Positions 1-12,700 of a stretch of 64,000 nucleotides of DNA are shown here, piece after piece. Every line of letters starts with the position of its first letter. The stretch's first letter is position 1. The position numbers were made by a program, and so were the translations under genes. This DNA comes from Leucaena leucocephala (taxonomy: Eukaryota; Streptophyta; Magnoliopsida; Fabales; Fabaceae), in NCBI GenBank assembly GCA_037074615.1, contig CM073542.1, forward strand, positions 19,236,001-19,300,000, read 5' to 3'. The notes beneath the pieces are model-generated. The model ran no database searches and was not told where the DNA came from. It was given only the letters and a program-made list of their open reading frames with translations.

Positions 1-415
1 CAAGCCATTTGATAAAAAAAATTATATATGATTAAAGTTGGTATGAAAGAGTTCAAGGAGTAGGGAAGTAATAAAACATTAATTTTTGTAGAAAAGATTG
101 AAATAGAGAATGAATATCCTTTTCTAAGGTGCCATCAATCTTTGAGTGAACGAGGAAACTATTGAGCAAATCCTTTTTACATATGGCCATATTGATGTAG
201 TTCAGAGATGTAGAAAAAATTGAGACAGCTTAGGTAATGTAAAGCAGCATCGGTTTCAAACCAAAAATATATAACAGAGGAACATCCACAGATTATATAA
301 GATTCGTTGTAAATATATTTTTAATGCATAGAAGAATTTCGTGTAATTTAATTAATAATATTATTATTTAAGATTTTCTAAATCGTTTGACAAAAAATAG
401 TATATAAAAAAAAAA
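1..415. other. AT-rich sequence, nothing recognised
   Basis: Short frames only, no repeat match to the rest of the window that I can see. Confidence 0.5.
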
Positions 416-487
416 TCCCATGCAGGTCTCAAACCTACAATGTTCACATTATTATCACGACATTATAACCAATTAAGCTAATAAGCC
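416..487 (-). tRNA. tRNA-Ile(AAU)-like pseudogene or SINE head
   Basis: Read on the minus strand, the sequence opens GGCTTATTAGCTTAATTGG (A-box region), has an anticodon stem-loop GTGATAATAATGTG with AAT in the anticodon position, and a B-box region GTAGGTTTGAGACCTGC. A run of ten T residues follows the acceptor end directly, as in a Pol III terminator. It resembles plant tRNA-Ile(AAU), but many C-to-T type differences weaken the D, anticodon and acceptor stems (GGC at the 5' side versus GGGA at the 3' side). I read it as decayed. Confidence 0.6.
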
Positions 488-1643
488 ACATTTTAGTATT
501 ATTTAAATTTATTCATGATGATACTATTTCTAAAGGACTATAAATCATCAATATTTTATTTACATTGATAAATGCTAGCTTTAGTCTGATAATTACAAAA
601 ATTATACATAAGTCTCCATTACAATATTAAATAAAATCTAAATATGGTAAAATTTCAAATAAAATAACACATATATTAATGGAATCATCCATCTAGTTTA
701 GAAACCCCCAATGAATTTATGTAATATGCTAAATAAAGATTTACTGGGCATTGGTTGCCCACGTATGTTTCTTGTTTATTTTTGTGTAAGTTGCGGTTCT
801 GTTGTATGTGTGAATATATAAAATAAATAATATTGCTATAATATTTAATATAAGATTTAATGGAAAAGTTGATATTGATCATAAATATAAAACATATTTA
901 TTATATTTATCAATTTTTTTATAAATTACCCCTTTAATAATAATCAAATAAGAGAATGAGGGAGAGAGTTAATGAAGATAATAATGATATTTTAGAAAAA
1001 ATATGTTATCTTGATTAACTTAACTAATTTTTTTAATTTAATCAAATTAACTAAATAGATCTTATATTAAAGACCGTAGGAATATAACATAGTAAATCCT
1101 CTTCTCCAATTTTTTTTAAATCGATCTCATTAAAATTTTCCCTCCCCTCCCTTCCATTTCCCTCATATCAAACAAATCTTTAAAGTGTTTTAAGAAAATT
1201 GATCATACTTAATTAATTATTAATCCTATTATTAACAATTTATATTGTATGCTATTTATATTTTCTAACTATTTATGTCTTCCTTAATGTAGTTTCTCTG
1301 ATACTCCTCTAATTCTTAATATATGATATATTTAAATAATTTTATTAGATTAAAGAAGTTAGTTAATATGATATATTTTTTCTAAATCACCTAATCTTCT
1401 TCCTTGACTCATACCTCCCTATCAATAGGGATAATTTAAAAAAAATTGATAAATATAAAAAATAGTATTATATTTAGAACCAAAATTAACTCTCTAATTA
1501 AATCTTATACTAACAACCAGAGGACTATAATATAAAGGTTGATTGGAAGCCTAAATTGGGAGTAGTATCTGTTAGATTTGATGACTACAGCTATTACAGT
1601 TCCTCTAAAGGACAAAACCTTATTTCTCATAGTGAATCAATAA
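488..1643. other. AT-rich intergenic sequence
   Basis: Very AT-rich with frequent stops in all frames. The small open frame at 685-882 has no recognisable domain. Nothing else supported. Confidence 0.5.
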
Positions 1644-3150
1644 TGTCACACCCTAAAAATCAAGAGATGATTAGCACAAAATATGAGGGAACTCATATTC
1701 TATAAGCCTTCAAATATTATAATTAATATAATAATAATTTTAGACATGCACAAGTCATTTTTAATTTTTATATATGAACATATTTATACATCCCAAAAAG
1801 AAAAAAGTGGACAAGAATTTTGCCTATAGATTATGTGGAGTATCTAAACTAAATAAATTTATAAACATAAACTTAAATTCACATCATCTAGAAGTTGTTC
1901 AGATTATCTACAAGTTTTGATCAACAATGCGGGTCTTGATTGTTTCGCTAGAGATACAAGGTCAATAGTGCTATTTGAGGCTAAACTAATCTTCTAGTGA
2001 ATAATGTCTTATTAATAGAAATAAATAAAATATTAAAAGAAATATTTTATACATATTTAAATTCGAATAGTAAAGCTTTATAATAAATTTCAACTTATAA
2101 ATTAATAACAAAATGGAATTTTATAAAAGAAATTGTTAATGGAATAAATCTTAATATTTAATAAAATAACTTATTTAAAGTAATCAATTTAAAACAACAA
2201 TTCTCTTTTCTTTTTTGTTGAACTTTAACATATCAAAATAACAAACATGAACACATAGTTTATGAGGACAAATAACCAAGCGTGACTCAAAGTCATGAAA
2301 CAAACGCATGTATAAAACCCATGAATAGCAAGTGTGAGTATTGTGCTCATGAATGTCAAGCAAGCTTGATTTTAATCCTGTCGCGCTAAGGACTAAAAGC
2401 ACTACTGTTAGTAACCATAATTCTGAATTCAATTCTCTCAAAATATTATCAAGCATGCTTTGGGTCAATTTATCTTTTGTAAATAGAAAAATTCTCTTGA
2501 TAGTATAAACTCGTAAAGACTATTGTATACTAGAAGACCCCAACATAAAGGGTCAAAAGAACATTTTAAAGATTTCTTTTGAGGTCCATGTATGATTATT
2601 TAATAAAATCAAAACCAAGGTAGAATAACTAAATAAAATACTTATTTCATCTAAAAAGTTAATTGTCAATAATAAAAAATATAATTCTAATAAACTGGCT
2701 TTGAATAATAATATTTAATATAATTAATAAATTGAGAAGATTACGACAAATGGTTAAAATATCATTTAAAAATAAATTATTATGAGACGTTATTCACTCA
2801 CTTATCACGATTCTAAATAACAACTTACTCTTAATAATTTAGCTCTTGCATTATTCTCACTCCTTAATCCCCCTAATATCCCAAAAAAATCAATAATCCA
2901 ATTAGAATTTCAAACTTTATGAGTCTTTAACATAATAATTTTGATAACAAAATACCCCATCTTAATTCTCAAACTTCAATAACTCATAATAAGAGGGACA
3001 TCCTGCTTTAATTCAGTTTGCATAAAATATTGCATTTTGGTTCAATTCCAACACATAATATAATTACTCTCAAGCTAATTTGTCTAAACAAGCTTAAATA
3101 ATCTTGAAACAAGTAGTATTGATTTGAAATTCAAATATGTATGGAATTAG
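1644..3150 (+). repeat. Repeat R, copy 1 (LTR-like, plus orientation, 3' part missing)
   Basis: Starts TGTCACACCCTAAAAATC and parallels the complete copy at 57074-60118: the same succession of a CATATTCTATAAGCCTT block, ACACATAGTTTATGAGG, an ACTACTGTTAGTAACCA block and a GTTATTCACTCACTTA block. It stops where repeat T begins. Small open frames inside (for example 2184-2468) follow the repeat and have no domain. Confidence 0.65.
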
Positions 3151-3159
3151 GTTTTTGAG

Positions 3160-3765
3160 TTCATTGTTGCCACTGTACAAATCACTGATCATCTGTGAGA
3201 TTTTTATAATTTTGATGCTTCTAATGGATTTAAAATAAAAAATTATGTGGGGTAAAGTAGATAAGCAAGTATTAGAAGCATTGAAATCAAAATATAAATT
3301 TTTGGAGAAAACCTTGTTGTGCCACGCTTCTGTTATATCCATGCCTTAAGGAAGGGGTTGGAATTTTTCAATTCTAACTTCATATTTGGATTCCTTAAGA
3401 AAAATTAGGTGGGAAATGGTTAAGGAACTAATTAATCTAAAGGGCAAGATAATTAACTAAAATTAAGAGAAATTAGTATTAGTTAAGATAAAGAGAGGTA
3501 GTCTTCCATTTGGTATATGATCATGGTCCTAATGAATTATGTGTTTAGGACCTTGAGACATCCAATAATATATTGGAAAGTGGTTGGCCAAAAGGCTTCA
3601 TGGTTGAAAAGTTAAGGAGTAAGTTTAAGAATAAGGAAAAAAGCTTAAGTTTAAGGTATTTGACTTACCTCTATATGTGCTTGATGTGGTATGCTTATGT
3701 GTTGACATGCATATGATGATTGAATGATATTGTGACATGATGAATGGTGTTGAATATGTTAAGAA
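3160..3765 (+). repeat. Repeat T, copy 1
   Basis: Direct copy of 36560-37200: TTGCCACTGTACAAA, TTGTGCCACGCTTCTG, TTAAGGAAGGGGTT and the GATAATTAACTAAAATTAAG block all recur in the same order. It opens with TG like an LTR but has no coding capacity; the class is unknown. Confidence 0.65.
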
Positions 3766-4101
3766 TTCATATAATATATTTCTCAATCTACTTAAATTTA
3801 TCAACTAAATCTTTTATTAATTATAATTAACTAATTTAGATATGTACTACTCATATCCTTAATATAAAAATTAGATAATTAATTTATGGATATTAAAAAA
3901 ATTAGTTAAGTTACTTATTTGTAACAAATATGTGTTAATTTTCCTAATATAAAAATACCCCTTTTAATTAATCATGTGCATTGTAACTACTATGGATAAA
4001 AACTCCCTTACTATATGCAATTAATATGGATTTTTTGAAAAAAATAAATAAATTTAGGAATCTAAGTGGATTGAAATTTTATATACTTGGGACAAAAGTA
4101 A
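3766..4101. other. AT-rich flank of CACTA A
   Basis: Low-complexity AT-rich DNA ending in the TAA target site of element A. No gene. Confidence 0.5.
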
Positions 4102-4139
4102 CACTATATAAATAGGTATTTTGTAGTAGTTACTTTATG

Positions 4140-4560
4140 GTGTTTCTAGAAGTTATAACCGTTGGGTAAACCACTAGAAACTCAGGTAATAGAAATAGCT
4201 TTCTAGTAGTTACCCAGAACTTATCTAGCAGTTCAAGTAAACGCTAGAAAAAAATGTGATAGGAGAAGGGCAATGGGATGACGTTAGTAGCAATTTACAA
4301 TAGCTAGAGAATATTTAGGCAGGAATTGAAATTTAAAAAATATTTGTAGCAGTCAAAGAAGCTATTAGAAATTTCTTGAAGGACATCTTTGTTGGCAGGA
4401 AAATAAAATTTTTAGGATGACACCATAATTTCTAGTGGTTAGAAATCATTAGAAATATGGCGCCAATTGTGAATGAAAGTTCAATATAACGCCATAATTT
4501 CCCGCGTTTGTAATTTTCTAGCGGTTTCCTAACTGCTAGAAAATTCATTCAAGCTGAAAA
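4140..4560. repeat. Subterminal repeat cluster, left end of CACTA A
   Basis: Multiple degenerate copies of CTAGAAA and TTTCTAGCGGTTA-like units in both orientations, spaced tens of bases apart. Such repeats bind the accessory protein in characterised CACTA systems such as En/Spm. Confidence 0.7.
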
Positions 4561-5379
4561 AAATAAAATTCTAATTTTTTTGTTATTATAAAATATAATA
4601 TTTTTAATTAAGAAACCATTAAGTAGATTATATCATATGATTATATTTATATGTATAATTAGCAATATATTATAAGTTATATATTAAAATATTGTAGTGA
4701 TAAATAATAAGTGATTAAATTATGATGGTATCATATGAATTTAATTTAATTTGATAAGGCATTTGACTTGGAGATTCAAGAATTAGAGATGAGATAGTTT
4801 GTAGTATTGAACTTTAATTCTTAAGTTGAAGAAGTGGTTGGATTTACTGAGATAAGTAAAGAAAATTTGGAAGAAAAAATATAAGTACGTTAATAAATTA
4901 TAAATGAAGATAAATAAAATAAATTAAGATCTATAAAATAAATAACATCGTACTATATAAAAAAAATAAGGAGGAGGAGAATAAGAGAAGACATAATTTT
5001 AAGGAAGGAGAGGAGAGGAGAGGAAGGAAAATAAATAAGGAAGTGAATGAATGAGGAGGTGGAGGGTATTTATAGAGATTCATGAAGGATTTCTAGCGGT
5101 TTTGTGTATTTTATAGCAATTTGTTTTGCTTGGACAAATCTTTAATTTGTAAAAAATTGAACAAATTTTGATTTATTTGTACATGCTCAATTTACATATG
5201 AAAAACAAATTATTACATGAGTGATAGAGATTATTGAATATTTTATTCTTGATCATCATCTTGCATAAAAGGAGAAATTTAAAAAATTATTATTAGGATT
5301 ATAATTAAATATATTTAGGAAACAATTTAACAGTAAATAATTTATTAAAAGACATATATATGATAATGGTTAAATTATT

Positions 5380-8360
5380 GTTTCCTTGAGGAAAGAAGTC
5401 TTCAAAATTATAAGGAATGTCTCCTTCACCCATGTTATAAAGATCTCATGGCTTGAGGTGGACAACTATAGTCCTATTTTTATGCTTCTTGTCCTGGACA
5501 AAGTAAACCTAGTATGCCTCAGAGGCAAAAATATATTGCTTATCATCTTAAGATTCCAAGTGGTCAAGAGTGAGTCCCTGTGAAGTTGTCTTATTTTCCC
5601 ATGAGCACTTGAAAAGAGCTATAGCGAAAAGCTGTAACTTAACTTAATGATGTTAATTAGCTTTCCATAGTGAGTGATGCCTCTACAATGCATATCGTCG
5701 TCACTATTGTTAGCATAACATCTTATCCTAAATTTGCCACAAACTCTAGAGTTTTGAGTGAGCAATCCCTAATCATGTACAAATGTATAAAACTTGAACC
5801 CTTGACATTATACGTGGTATACCTTCTTGCATTGTATAACATATTGATTGAAAGAGTTTTGAGTCCATCTATGTACGGGCTGACGTCATTATGTATTTGA
5901 CTTGTAAGCCAACTGGGGAACTCTCTATGGAATCTTTTATCAATGTTAGTGGAATGCGTAAGCCCTCTTAGCTGCCGCTTGAGATAATTTCTAAACTCAC
6001 TACAATGAAGTGTAATTTGTTAGAGTTAGTGAAGAATGAATATAAAGTGTAAAAATTGGTAAGCATATAATACTTACTACATGAAGGGTTCAACTTGGCT
6101 ACAATTTATCAAAACATGTCAGTGTGCTTAGAGTTTCTTTGTGGGAGTGAGTCTATAGACTTCACATCCTCCAACTGGTTGTCCTCTTGATAGTTAGAAA
6201 TAAAGTTGATGCGAAAGGACAAGGAGGAGAAATATCAATGCGATACAGAAGGTTAAAAGATATCTCTATGTCATCAAAGTACATTGAACAAAAAGTTATG
6301 ACCTTATCTCCAAAATAACCTTTTGTTATTGACCCATCTGGCTATGCCTTATTCCTAACATATGATTTTAATTTTTCCAAATACCTACAATTAATATTCC
6401 CATTAATAATTTTGAGTAATTGAACTAAAGAATATGAAATTTGAAATGCAGGTATAAAATATCATTTGGTACCTCTATATATGGTAAATATATCGATATT
6501 GAATCAAGCTAACAACCTTTGCTCCTTGAATAAGGTGGATGGTCAAGTGAACCATAACAATGAAAAATGATGAAGGAAATGTTATCTCTAAATGACTTAG
6601 TGTAAGAATTATTTTATTTTAAGTTGATTGAGCTCTTCAGATATCAAGACCTTCGCATACAACTTCCTGGATAAATGAATATAGCTCCACCAAAACCACT
6701 GATAAATCAGATGGAAGAATGTTTCTAAAAGCCATTGGGAGTAATTGTTGCATAAGAACATAGGAGTTATGACTCTTTAACCTAGTAACCTTTCAAGCTT
6801 GTAGATCGATACATCTTGAGATGTTACTATAATATCCATCAGGCACTTTTATGTTCTTTAGCTTAGAAAGGAAGATATCTTTGTTCTGCTTCGTCAAGTT
6901 GAATTTAACTGGATGAAACTTGTCATTTCATCAGGCTAAACCTTTTCACAAATTTCCTAGGCCTGTAAATATTTTCTAGCTACGAGATGGCCTTTGGACT
7001 TTTTGGCTTCGTTGAGCAACACGTATATCATATTATCGCACACATTTTTCTCAGTGTGAATAACGTCCAAACTATGGCATAGCAAACTAGATTCCTAATA
7101 AGGAAGAATGAAAAATATGCTTTTCTTTTGCCACTGTATAAGTTGAGCATAAGATGTTCCACGAGACCATCATCCCAGTCATTTGGGTTCCTCATTATTG
7201 CCAAATATGACATCAACATCTTGTAACTACCGTATGATATCCCCACCAGAGAAAGAGAAAGTAATAGGAGGATCTCTCTCTTTTCTTGGTTTCCATTAAA
7301 GCGAATCCATTACAATCTAACTTGTGTTTGGAATTGAGGAACCGTTGATGTACCATGAAACACCACTTACGAATATGTGAAAGGCGACATGTTACAGAGT
7401 CAAAGTTGTACTTAGATTAGGCTAACCCAGTATGCACGTTCTAGCTAGACAAATTTCGAGAAAATCATTTAACGTCCACATTAAGGATGCACTGAGGTTG
7501 AATAGTCTCTTATATGAGTCTTATGTCTCAACACCATCTGTCCACAGCTCTATCACTTTTTGTATCAACGTCTACAGGTACACATCTATATCATTCCTTG
7601 GTGCTTTCTTGCTAGGAATGATCATGGAAAGCAAAAATGAGTTATGTTTCATGTATATCCAAGGTGGAAGATTGTACGGAATTAACGCCATCAACAAGAT
7701 ATTGTAGCTTGTGCTCATGCTTCCGAAGGGATTAAAATAATCGGTTGCCAATGCAAGAAAGAAATTTATAGGATCACCAGCAAAGTCTAAAAATTTCTTG
7801 TCAACGTCTCCGAATTTCGTGGGTGTCTTAACTTGCTATATGGTTCTACTCAGTCATGTGCTACCTCATATGCTCAGCCTTTTTTAATGACATATACATT
7901 ATTTGCAATTGTAGTTTCAAAAGGAAGTACCTAATAGTTCAATAGTTAAATTTTGTTTGAAGACATAATAAGTAACTTATTGCAATAAATTATATGTTAA
8001 ATTTTGGCTGGTTTCTTCTTCTATGTTTTTCCCCTTCCTTACGACTTGTAGCGAGATGTCTTACGTTGCTTTTAAATCTCTTTATTTGCATTCTCTCCCC
8101 AATACATCATACAATTGTTTTGGAATACATCTATCTTCTTGTAGTTCAAGTCAAGTTTGTTAATAATCTTCTTTGCTTTATAAAAAGATGGAGGGGATTT
8201 AGCTTGAGAGAAAGCATATCCTGTAACTCCAATAGCATGAACATCACCTTTTCAGTCATGCCACACAAGCATTTGACATGATACAACTTTACCAAGAATG
8301 AGAAATTAGAATACTTTGTGCATCCATAATAAAGAAGTTTATCAGCTTCGTTCATATGGT
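5380..8360 (-). pseudogene. CACTA TNP2 transposase remnant (element A)
   Basis: Read on the minus strand. 8355-8146 has NEADKLLYYGC and VKLYHVKCLCGM. About 7707-7430 has YNLPPWIYMKHNSFLLSMII, KKAPRNDIDVYL, then LWTDGVET, matching the TNP2 core (NLPP-CM-IPG-GNDIDVYL-GVETYD). 7246-7028 follows. Near 5560-5386 the C-terminal block reads VYFVQD and IVVHLKP, then DLYNMGEGD. Interrupted by many stops and frameshifts; not functional. Confidence 0.75.
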
Positions 8361-8869
8361 CAAAAAACTCATAAGCAGTTTCGTTTCTAACGAACTCTGG
8401 ATGAGACCCCTTTACTTTATTGGCCTCCTCACTTTCATGAATGCAGAAGGTATCTCACACAACATTGTTCATGGCATCAGATTCTTTCACTCGAACTCCC
8501 ATTCATAAAATTATGAAAATTGTCTCAGCAATAACATCTAGTTATTCTTCATGTAGTTGCCAAAGTACATACTCTAGCGGGAAGGGTCAAATACTCCCTA
8601 ACAATATCTATTGAATGCAAATTTTTAAAACTATATTTAGGACATAGACACTAAATCTCACCATTTACAGAGGCATTGGTAGAAGCAAAATCTAAAAAAA
8701 TTGTTTAGTCTGGCCAAATATTGCGAAGTTGACTGATGCAAGTTGATCCATAACCTATATGTGACTATTATTACTTTGATCTCATTAATACTTGAGAAGG
8801 AAAGCTAAAATAAAAGTTAAAATGAACTAACGATGAAGTTGTTTAGCTTTTAAAGAAGGGATAAAACGG

Positions 8870-9260
8870 TCAGATAACGGCCAATATTTTCTAACGGTTA
8901 CTAACAGCTAGAAAATGATGTTTAATGGTCAAAATTTCTAGCTATTCCAAACTGCTAGAAAATGTCCAAAAATGGGAAGGAAATTCAAATTTTAAACTGT
9001 ACATTTTATAGCAGATAGTGACCATTAGAAATATTCAGTGTGGAGTTAAATTTCAATTTTAAACTTCAAAATATAACAGCCAAACTTTTGTAATGGTAAG
9101 TAACCGCTAGAAATGTTCAGGTTTGAGGGAAATTAGAATTTCAAACTTCAAAATTTATGGGGAACTTTGTAGCCATTAATAACTGCTAGAAACGTCCATG
9201 TGAGAGGGAAATTTATTTTTGGACTTTTGAAATTTTACTACGTGCATTTTTAACAGTTTT
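8870..9260. repeat. Subterminal repeat cluster, right end of CACTA A
   Basis: Same unit as at the left end: TAACGGTTACTAACAGCTAG and several CTGCTAGAAA and CCGCTAGAAA copies spaced roughly 40-80 bases apart. It pairs with 4140-4560 to define one element. Confidence 0.7.
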
Positions 9261-9304
9261 GAGCTCCTAGAAATTTCAAAATGGTGCCATCTATTTTAGT
9301 TTAA

Positions 9305-9744
9305 TATTAAATAGTTACAAATAATAATAAACAATATCAATTTTTTAAATTAGCACAAGTGAATTGTAACCATATCAATTTATATTTTAAATAATTGTAA
9401 TTAAAATTATGAAAAATAGTAACATATGTCAGGGATCAGGGTTATGGGCTAAAATCAATATTATCCTGATCGTTGGTTCATTGGGCCTCATACTGATTCT
9501 ACTGGGTTGGGCGGACTGTTAGTGTTAGAACAATAATTGCACTCATATGTCAGAGATCAACTGTATCTAGAGGTGTGGAACTAGTATGATCACCATCTGA
9601 CACATGGCTATAGCAGTTGCTTTGAACTAGTAGAGCTGCATCTGCATATCTTATATGATCTCCTCCCCCAATTCTCATCTGATCTCACATCACAGGTCCT
9701 CTATTTCAAAGAACCTCTCCCACTTCAATCCCCCTCTTTTCATT
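9305..9744. other. Unassigned stretch between CACTA A and B
   Basis: The first part (to about 9430) is AT-rich flank of element A. About 9430-9740 is distinctly richer in G and C (for example TACTGGGTTGGGCGGACTG). It occupies the place where the terminal bases of element B should be, judged against element C. No open frame or match that I recognise. Confidence 0.5.
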
Positions 9745-12700
9745 TATTTTTCATTTTATGATATCCTGCATTTAGTATAATCAAGATAGACCAATTAATT
9801 CTAAGCAACAAAGTATGAAGTCAGAAATCCCAAAGTCCAAATGGTCATAAAATAATCCAAATTGGTAAACTTTCAATGAACCTATATCTTTGTACATTAT
9901 ATATACAAGAAGAAAATTGTTGAATGATAAATACTAAACAAGCTAAAAGACTATTGAACAAATATTAACTAAAAATATACTTTATCACATTTACAAAATA
10001 ATAAGTAAATGTAAGAATTAAAAATATTAATCATGCAATGAATTAAGTGATAAAATGAACATTTATTAAAAAAAATTAATTTTCTACCAATTTGTATCCA
10101 CCCAAATTTGTTCACAATGATCATCCTTAATAGTATATTTGTCATCTTCAAAATCGTCACTATCATCACTAATCCTTGAGATTAAACCCTAAGTCATTAT
10201 CATCACTAATCCTTGCCTTTTACCATAGATCACAATGGAAAGATCTTCATTTATTTAATCGGTTACATAAAATACTTGAATTACTTGACTTACTAAGATG
10301 AATTGCTTATCTAGGTATCCAATTCTCTAAAGATCGACTGAAATAAATCTAAATTTTACATCTACTTAGATAACATTACTATTAATCCACTTACATTTAA
10401 AGACTGGCACTAAAAACTTGGAGTAACTAACCTCCCAAATATCTTCAATCACTCCTTAATATGGTATGGATGCCAATCTTGGCCTTTTATCTTTCGAACT
10501 GGCAAAATGCATTACTTCAGCTGCAACCGTCACCACATTCCTCTGTATTGTACTTTTATCATACTAGGCTTTTGTGTGAAAAAAGTAATCATTTATGTTA
10601 TATCCTTCCTAACACACATCCTCAAAATGAGGCCTTATAACTAGCATTTGTATTGTCTCAAAAGGATTGTTATCCTTTAACACCTTTTGCTTGAACTATT
10701 CTGCAAAAGACCTATTGTACTTACTAGCTAGTTGCATATCTCTCTTTCTTGAGTTCATTTTCTTGAGCATATTCTTGTGAACATTTAAGTAGGGTAAAAC
10801 TTCATCTTTATTGTTTAAAATATAAAGACGTGCTTGCATCATCATTTCACAAAACATGCACTTCACTTTGGCCCCCTGAGTTCCCTTGTTTTTTCTCCCT
10901 TAATCTACTGAGATTGAGGAAGTCTAACTTCCTTTACCCTAGTAAGATATGAGTTACAAAACTTAACTGCCTTCTCAGCTATATGCCTCTCAACAATTGA
11001 TTCCTTAGGTTGATAAGGATATTTAGCATAACCTTTAAGGATTTTAATATATCTCTTAAAATGGTGGATCTACTTCATTTTCATAGGGCTACAAAGTCTA
11101 ATCTCACATACCAAGTGAACAATCAAATGGACCATGATGTTGGAGAGAAGTGCATCTCCAACTGGGAGAGGATAATATAACCTTCGTTCTCCAATTCATC
11201 CAACTTACTAGTACTAATCACTTTGCTGAAATGGTATTGAAGAACATATAAAGTCTAGTAATAATGCTCCTCATATCATCTTTCATAATATATCGAATAG
11301 CCACTGGTAATAATTGTTGCATCAATATGTGGCAATTGTGGGACTTCATACCCGTTATCTTCACATCTTGCATTGATACTAACTTCCTTAAATTCGATGA
11401 ATATTATTATGGCATCTTAATGCCATGCAAATACTCACATATACTTATTTTTCATATTTGGATAATATGTGTGTCACTTGGTAGAAATAATCTCTCTTAC
11501 TACCCTATTTTGTTATGGATGTAGTTATTCCCATTTCAGCTAAGTCTTGTCTAGCATTGACCCCGTCTTTACTCTTTCTACTGATATGCAAAAGCATATC
11601 AACAAGGCTCTTACACATATTTTTCTACATATGCATGATATCTAGATTGTGTCTCACTTCAAGACTCTGCTAATACGGAAAACCAAAGAAGATTGATATC
11701 TTTTTCCATATATTCCTTTCAAGTGCCTTCTTCTTATTACTTTTACCCAAGGTAATATAAACCCCTACAAATGTAGACTAAAACCATTTCATAATCCTGT
11801 GAGCCATTAAATACCTTCTTCAACTTATAGTAAGGGTGGTGTTGGCTAAGAAATCTTCTATAGGAAAAGTATGCTGTCTTTCTTCCATGCTTGAATTACA
11901 TGTAGTTTGTACCTTTTTCATATATGGGACATATTTTATACCCCTTAACACTATAGCTTGACAAATTTCTATAGTGTTAAGGTAGTATATCCCTTAACAC
12001 ATATGGGAAGTCATTTATTGTGGTGAAAATCATAGCACAGAGTTTAAAGGTCTTTTGTTTGTATGCATGAAAGACATTAATAATGTCCTCTCATAGTTTC
12101 TTCAAATCATCAATTAAAGATGCTAAGTACACATCAATATCGTTTCCCAGTTGTTTTGGACCTGAGATTATCAAATACATGGTGTACTTTTGTTTTATAC
12201 ACAATGTGGGAGGCAAGCTGTAAATTACAAGGAGAATTGGCCAAGCATTATGTGTCATACTGAGATTTCTATACATATTGATTCCATCTGTACATAATCT
12301 AAGTAGGAGATTTCTAAACTTAGAACCAAATTCAAGAAATTTTTGATCTATTATCTTCCATTGAGGAGAATCAGCTGGGTGATAAAGTTATCCATCGTTT
12401 ATTTTTCATCAGAATGCCATATAAAGTTCTTTCCATATGTGGTATTGGCAAACAAATGCTTAAACTATTGTATTATTAGAAGATACCACAACCGTTTGAA
12501 GGAGAGCTTTTAGTAATCTGATCACAATTATCACCATGTTTCTTCACTATGTATCTTGAATTGCCATATTTAGGGCACTTATTCAGCCTTTCATACTCAT
12601 TTCTATATAATATACAGTTGTTAAGGAACGCATGTATCTTCTTATATGATAAACCCCATCAGACACAATATTTTCTTTGCCTTGTACATTGATTTTGGTA

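Larger units (their letters stand above)
4102..9301 (-). mobile_element. CACTA transposon A, decayed
   Basis: The left end reads TAA then CACTATATAAATAGG. The proposed right end is TAGTT then TAA, one base off the expected TAGTG, giving a 3-bp TAA duplication (4099-4101, 9302-9304). Both ends are packed with subterminal copies of TTTCTAGCNGTTA in both orientations (about 4140-4560 and 8870-9260), the typical CACTA subterminal pattern. TNP2 transposase remnants occupy 8.36-5.38 kb on the minus strand. The right boundary is less certain than the left. Confidence 0.65.

Noticed and set aside
5386..5900. Two plus-strand open frames
   Set aside because: The minus strand of the first encodes TNP2 C-terminal motifs; both lie within CACTA A.
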